Below, piece by piece: positions 5,478-8,335 of a stretch of 8,335 nucleotides of DNA. This DNA comes from Deinococcus sp. (GTDB taxonomy: Bacteria > Deinococcota > Deinococci > Deinococcales > Deinococcaceae). Below the pieces are notes generated by a model. That model saw only the letters and a list, made by a program, of their open reading frames with translations, made no database searches and was not told the DNA's origin. The stretch lies in assembly GCF_030523985.1 (NCBI RefSeq), contig NZ_JAUNHK010000078.1, positions 1 to 8,335 on the forward strand. The letters run 5' to 3'. The position numbers were made by a program, and so were the translations under genes. Numbering within the stretch: the first letter of the stretch is position 1; each line of letters starts with the position of its first letter.

Positions 5478-6170
5478 ATGAAGCCCTCACGACGCACAAA
5501 TCCCAAGAAAGCTGATGTTGGTCAGCTACGCGGCCAACTCAACGACCTCATCGTTCAGCGGATGAGTTCGCAGGGCATTGACTCCGTCAAAGAATTCGCA
5601 GACAAGCACGGTATAGGGCGCTCCACCCTCTACGACCTGGTGAGAGGACGCAGTGACGGCACGATCAGCAACCCTAGCCTGGAAACAATTTCCCGCTTGG
5701 CTGAAGCCCTAGAACGGCCCGCGCACGAAATCCTGTATCTGGTTAATCCTGACGCGCCTGGTGCTGCTGCAACAATCAGCGCCCTTCAAGTGCCGGTGTA
5801 CATGGCTGGACAGGCCGGAGCTGGGCCGCAGCAAATGCACGAACTGGACCAACAAGTCTTCGTCGAGGCGGAATTCGCTAAAGGTCGTGACTTGGTCGCG
5901 TTCAAGGTGAATGGCAACAGCATGGCGGGCGGTAAGCGTCCTATCTATGACGGCGATGTGGTCATCGTTGACCGCAACGTAGCCCCTGAAATCAACATGC
6001 CTGTGGTGGCTCGTCTTGCCGGTGACGGTTACGTGGTTAAGCGGCTGCGTCCTAGGCAAATCCTTGACAGCACCAATCCCGACTTCAGTGGCCCCCACGC
6101 CCTGATCTCTCCAGATGAGGTTGCCCAGGTCGTGGGCAAAGTGGTCCGCGTTCTCGGCAACATTGCCTGA
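5478..6170 (+). CDS. LexA/CI-like self-cleaving phage repressor
   Basis: A 230-residue repressor that would keep the prophage silent. The N-terminal XRE helix-turn-helix spans about residues 18-85 (VKEFADKHGIGRSTLYDLVRG, ending in LAEALERPAHEIL). The C-terminal half is an S24 (LexA/UmuD/CI) peptidase domain: nucleophile S148 in NGNSM, lysine K188 in YVVKRL, and a probable cleavage bond at A113-G114 in GQAGAG. The gap from that glycine to the serine is 34 residues, as in E. coli LexA. RecA-stimulated self-cleavage would link induction to DNA damage. It diverges from the Ner-like gene across the operator pair. D. radiodurans has a LexA paralogue (LexA2) encoded, as I recall, beside its Mu-like prophage; this gene may be it or a homologue, but I cannot verify that. 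Confidence 0.93.
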   Translation: MKPSRRTNPKKADVGQLRGQLNDLIVQRMSSQGIDSVKEFADKHGIGRSTLYDLVRGRSDGTISNPSLETISRLAEALERPAHEILYLVNPDAPGAAATISALQVPVYMAGQAGAGPQQMHELDQQVFVEAEFAKGRDLVAFKVNGNSMAGGKRPIYDGDVVIVDRNVAPEINMPVVARLAGDGYVVKRLRPRQILDSTNPDFSGPHALISPDEVAQVVGKVVRVLGNIA

Positions 6171-6178
6171 CAGAAACG

Positions 6179-6400
6179 TAGGGATTGAATTTGCAGCACG
6201 CGCCCCGAATTCAAAGCCGAGATAGGGACTGAATTTGAGACAGGCCCAAAAACGGAACGCTTCCCCCAGTTTTCACCAATAACCGGAACTGCCGGAAGGC
6301 CAAAGAAGAAAACCATGCTCCAGCACGGGCATGGCTTTTTTCTGTCTCGTCTGATTGCGGTTGGTTCCGGTTGTTCCACAAGGATTGAATTTGAGTCAGG
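6179..6400. repeat. End-type repeats, candidate transposase-binding sites
   Basis: Three direct copies of a ~21-bp sequence around GGGAYTGAATTTGAGNCAGG lie at 6179-6199, 6223-6244 and 6380-6400; the first diverges after GAATTTG. An inverted partial copy (CCCCGAATTCAAAGCC) lies at 6203-6218. The first two direct copies are 44 bp apart, close to four helical turns. Their location between the last prophage gene and host DNA, with several spaced copies, matches the ends of Mu and Tn7-like elements, where multiple ~22-bp transposase sites lie within a few hundred bases of the terminus. The rest of 6171-6524 holds two terminators and a promoter; no gene is supported there. Confidence 0.68.
6313..6341 (+). 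terminator. Rho-independent terminator after the repressor
   Basis: An 8-bp stem (CCATGCTC with GGGCATGG, one G-T pair) closes a 6-base loop and is followed by C and six T. It lies 142 bases after the repressor stop and would end that transcript before it enters host DNA. The A-rich run on the other side (GAAGAAAA) gives weaker termination potential for minus-strand transcription. Confidence 0.8.
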
Positions 6401-6413
6401 GATGGGGATGGAG

Positions 6414-6417
6414 TACA
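6414..6417. other. Candidate prophage terminus (TACA; TGTA on the other strand)
   Basis: Read inward on the minus strand, the sequence beginning at 6417 starts TGTACTCCATCCCC and reaches the outermost end repeat 17 bases later. Mu ends also begin 5'-TGTA. If correct, the 5-bp target duplication would be 6418-6422 (GGGAA). An alternative terminus is the CA at 6397-6398, which would make the end begin TGACTCAAATTC within the repeat itself. The other prophage end is outside the window, so neither can be decided here. Confidence 0.35.
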
Positions 6418-6427
6418 GGGAATAACA

Positions 6428-6450
6428 CCGCCCGAGGTGGCGGGGGTTTT
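6428..6450 (+). terminator. GC-rich hairpin followed by GGGTTTT
   Basis: CCGCC (6428-6432) pairs with GGCGG (6439-6443) around a 6-base loop, followed by three G and four T. It lies beyond the predicted prophage end and has the host's GC-rich character. It could be the original terminator of a host gene now separated from it by the prophage. Confidence 0.6.
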
Positions 6451-6487
6451 CGTTCTGCCTCTCCCCAGCGGAATGTCTGAGCAGTCA

Positions 6488-6518
6488 TTCATATATTGAG
6501 AGGTCATTCAGGTAAACT
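6488..6518 (+). promoter_or_regulatory. ATPase promoter with a possible metal-sensor operator
   Basis: TAAACT at 6513-6518 lies six bases before the ATPase ATG, and no Shine-Dalgarno is present, which fits a leaderless transcript with a TANNNT -10 box as described in Deinococcus. A possible -35 is TTCATA (6488-6493), giving a long 19-bp spacer. The AT-rich ATATATTGAGAGGTCATTCA followed by GGTA has an imperfect dyad (TTGA/TCA arms) reminiscent of ArsR/SmtB-family operators. The operator reading is weak. Confidence 0.45.
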
Positions 6519-6524
6519 GTGGTC

Positions 6525-8335
6525 ATGACTTCGTCCGGCGTCCGCCACCTGAACTACTTCGTGGAGAACATGGACTGCGCCGACTGCGTGCGGAAGGTGG
6601 AGCGGCTGGTGGGCAACCTGCCCGGCACCGCCGACGTGAAAACCAGTTTCGCCCGGCAGACCCTCGAACTTGACCTCGATGAATCGCAGACGGCGGTGGC
6701 GGTGCTGGAGCGGCATCTGCGCGAACTGGGCTATCCGCCGCAGTCCCTGGTGGAAAGTGCGGGAGAGGCCAGCGCAGCGGGCGCGTCTCCTGCCGCCGAG
6801 CAGGCCGCGCCCTGGTACGCGGGCGGGCAAGGGCGGCTGGTGCTGGTGTCGGGGGCGCTGCTGGCCCTGGCCTGGGTGCTGGGGCTGGTGGCTCCGGCGT
6901 GGGCGCAGGCGGCGTTTGCGGTCGCCACGCTGGTCGGTGTGTGGCCGCTCGCTCGCCGGGCCTGGGCTGGGGTGCGGCTGGGCGACCCCTTCAGCATCAA
7001 CCTGCTGGTCACGCTGGCGGCGGTAGGGGCGCTGCTGATCGGCGAGGCCGCCGAGGGCGCGGTGGTCGTGTTCCTGTTCGCGGTGGGCGAACTGCTGGAG
7101 GGCGTGGCGGCGGGGCGGGCGCGGGCCGGAATCGCTGCCCTCAGTGCCCTGGCTCCCCGCACGGCGCTGTTGCTGGAAGGCGGGCAGGTGCGCGAGGTGA
7201 GTGCCAGCGGCCTGCAACCCGGTCAGCAGGTGCAGGTGCGCCCCGGTGCGCGGGTGCCCGCCGACGGCACCATTCTCGAAGGCCAGTCCAGTCTGGACGA
7301 CAGCCCCGTGACCGGCGAAAGCGTGCCTGTCTCCAAGGGCGCAGGCGACAGCGTGTACGCGGGCAGCATTAACGGCGAGGGCGTGCTGACGCTGCGGGTG
7401 AACCGTGCTGGGGCCGACAACACCATCGCCCGCATCATCCGGCTGGTGGAGGAGGCCGAGAGCAGCAAGGCTCCGGTGGCCCGCTTCATTGACCGTTTCA
7501 GCCGCCGCTACACCCCCGCCGTCATGCTGGTGGCGGGGCTGGTGGCGACGGTGCCGCCGCTGCTGCTGGGCCAGCCCTGGAACGAGTGGCTGTACAAGGG
7601 GCTGGCGCTGCTGCTCATCGGCTGCCCCTGTGCGCTGGTGCTGAGCGTGCCCGCCGCCGTCACGAGTGCCATCAGCGCCGGAACGCGCCGGGGACTGCTG
7701 ATTAAGGGTGGGGCCGCCCTCGAAACGGTGGGCCGCGTGCGAACCGTCGCCTTCGACAAGACCGGAACCCTCACCGCCGGGCGTCCGGTGCTGACGGGCC
7801 TGTTTCCCGCACCCGGCGTTCCCGAAACCGACCTGCTGCGGCTGGCGGCGGCGGCAGAAGCGGGCAGTGACCACCCCCTCGCCCGCGCCGTGGTGCAGGC
7901 GGCGCAGGAGCGGGGGCTGGCGCTGCCGCCCGCGTCCGGTGCGCGTGCCCTCGCCGGGCGGGGGGTGGAGGCGACGGTGGAAGGGCAAACGGTTCGGATT
8001 GCCTCGCCCGCGTTCGTGGCGCAGACAATCCCGCTTCCTGACGCCCTGACCCGGCAGATAGGCGCCCTGGAGGAAGCGGGGCAGACCGTCGCCGCCGTGT
8101 TGCGGGACACCGAACTGCTCGGCCTGCTGGCCCTGCGCGACGAACCCCGCCCCGATGCCATAGGTGCTCTGGCCCGACTGCGGCGACTGGGCCTGACCCC
8201 GGTGATGCTGACCGGAGACAATCCCCGCACCGCCGCCGCCATCGCCGGGGCACTGGGCCTGGGCGAGTACCGCGCCGGACTGCTGCCCGAAGACAAACTG
8301 CGCCTCGTGGACGAGTTGCCCGGCCCGGTGGCGAT
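6525..8335 (+). CDS. P1B-type heavy-metal-transporting ATPase (3'-truncated by window)
   Basis: An ATP-driven inner-membrane metal exporter; 603 residues are visible and the C-terminus lies beyond the window. In order: an N-terminal heavy-metal-associated domain with the metal-binding pair in MDCADC (C18, C21); transmembrane helices from about residue 104; the actuator-domain TGES loop (263-266); the membrane metal-site CPC (367-369); the phosphorylated aspartate D411 in DKTGTLT; the HP motif H450-P451 in the nucleotide domain; and the TGDN loop (563-566) of the phosphorylation domain. CPC fits Cd/Zn/Pb (CadA/ZntA) or Cu subtypes; the subtype-defining late helices are missing, though the MDCADC (rather than MTCxxC) metal site leans to Zn/Cd/Pb. 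The gene is host chromosome, has higher GC than the prophage, and lies just outside its predicted end. Confidence 0.95.
   Translation, partial: MTSSGVRHLNYFVENMDCADCVRKVERLVGNLPGTADVKTSFARQTLELDLDESQTAVAVLERHLRELGYPPQSLVESAGEASAAGASPAAEQAAPWYAGGQGRLVLVSGALLALAWVLGLVAPAWAQAAFAVATLVGVWPLARRAWAGVRLGDPFSINLLVTLAAVGALLIGEAAEGAVVVFLFAVGELLEGVAAGRARAGIAALSALAPRTALLLEGGQVREVSASGLQPGQQVQVRPGARVPADGTILEGQSSLDDSPVTGESVPVSKGAGDSVYAGSINGEGVLTLRVNRAGADNTIARIIRLVEEAESSKAPVARFIDRFSRRYTPAVMLVAGLVATVPPLLLGQPWNEWLYKGLALLLIGCPCALVLSVPAAVTSAISAGTRRGLLIKGGAALETVGRVRTVAFDKTGTLTAGRPVLTGLFPAPGVPETDLLRLAAAAEAGSDHPLARAVVQAAQERGLALPPASGARALAGRGVEATVEGQTVRIASPAFVAQTIPLPDALTRQIGALEEAGQTVAAVLRDTELLGLLALRDEPRPDAIGALARLRRLGLTPVMLTGDNPRTAAAIAGALGLGEYRAGLLPEDKLRLVDELPGPVA

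Noticed and set aside
6211..6507. Small minus-strand open frames between the repressor and the ATPase
   Set aside because: They cross both terminators and the end repeats, lack ribosome sites and show no protein-like composition; the stretch is better read as non-coding.
6504..7988. A 494-codon open frame on the minus strand opposite the ATPase
   Set aside because: It is an antisense shadow of a GC-rich gene: low-complexity, rich in His, Gln, Arg and Gly, without domains, while the plus frame carries every P-type ATPase motif.

Overview
The window looks like the early-region end of a Mu-like transposable prophage, read mostly on the minus strand, sitting next to a host heavy-metal P-type ATPase gene. 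The GC-rich coding sequence, the SD-less ATPase start with a TANNNT -10 element six bases upstream (the leaderless pattern known in Deinococcus), and the combination of MuA/MuB-like genes with a LexA/CI-type repressor suggest a Deinococcus-type host. A Mu-like prophage (RadMu) is already known in D. radiodurans, and a LexA paralogue (LexA2) is, as I recall, encoded near it. This may be that element or a relative; I cannot confirm it without a search.

Layout from right to left. At 6525-8335 (+) is a 3'-truncated P1B-type ATPase. At 6171-6524 is a gene-free stretch that seems to hold the prophage end: three direct copies and one inverted partial copy of a ~21-bp repeat, two terminator-like hairpins, and a TACA that would be a Mu-type TGTA terminus. 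At 5478-6170 (+) is a self-cleaving-type phage repressor. At 5391-5477 is a compact switch in which two divergent promoters may share a palindromic TTGCAA -35 box, each with an operator palindrome in its 17-bp spacer. From 5390 to base 1 (-) runs one tightly packed operon: a Cro/Ner-like HTH protein, a second small HTH protein, a DDE transposase (MuA/TnsB/Tn552 type), its AAA+ partner (MuB/TnsC type), and six small genes plus the first codons of another. Most junctions are ATGA-type or short overlaps, so transcription from the early promoter and translational coupling probably drive the whole set.

How the parts would work together. The repressor holds the lysogen by closing the early promoter, and RecA-stimulated self-cleavage would release it after DNA damage. 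The Ner-like protein would then shut off repressor synthesis while the transposase and ATPase carry out replicative transposition. The small genes resemble the accessory early genes of Mu-like phages: a coiled-coil protein of a type often seen near phage recombination genes, a winged-helix regulator, a membrane-anchored coiled-coil protein, and two adjacent genes with the same N-terminal peptide.

The most unusual structure is at 4735-4928: eight copies of a 14-bp motif, five direct and three inverted, forming two near-perfect 28-bp palindromes inside the 3' part of a coding region. It is read in all three frames, so selection appears to act on the DNA rather than the peptide. It is a candidate transposition enhancer, regulator-binding cluster or replication site.
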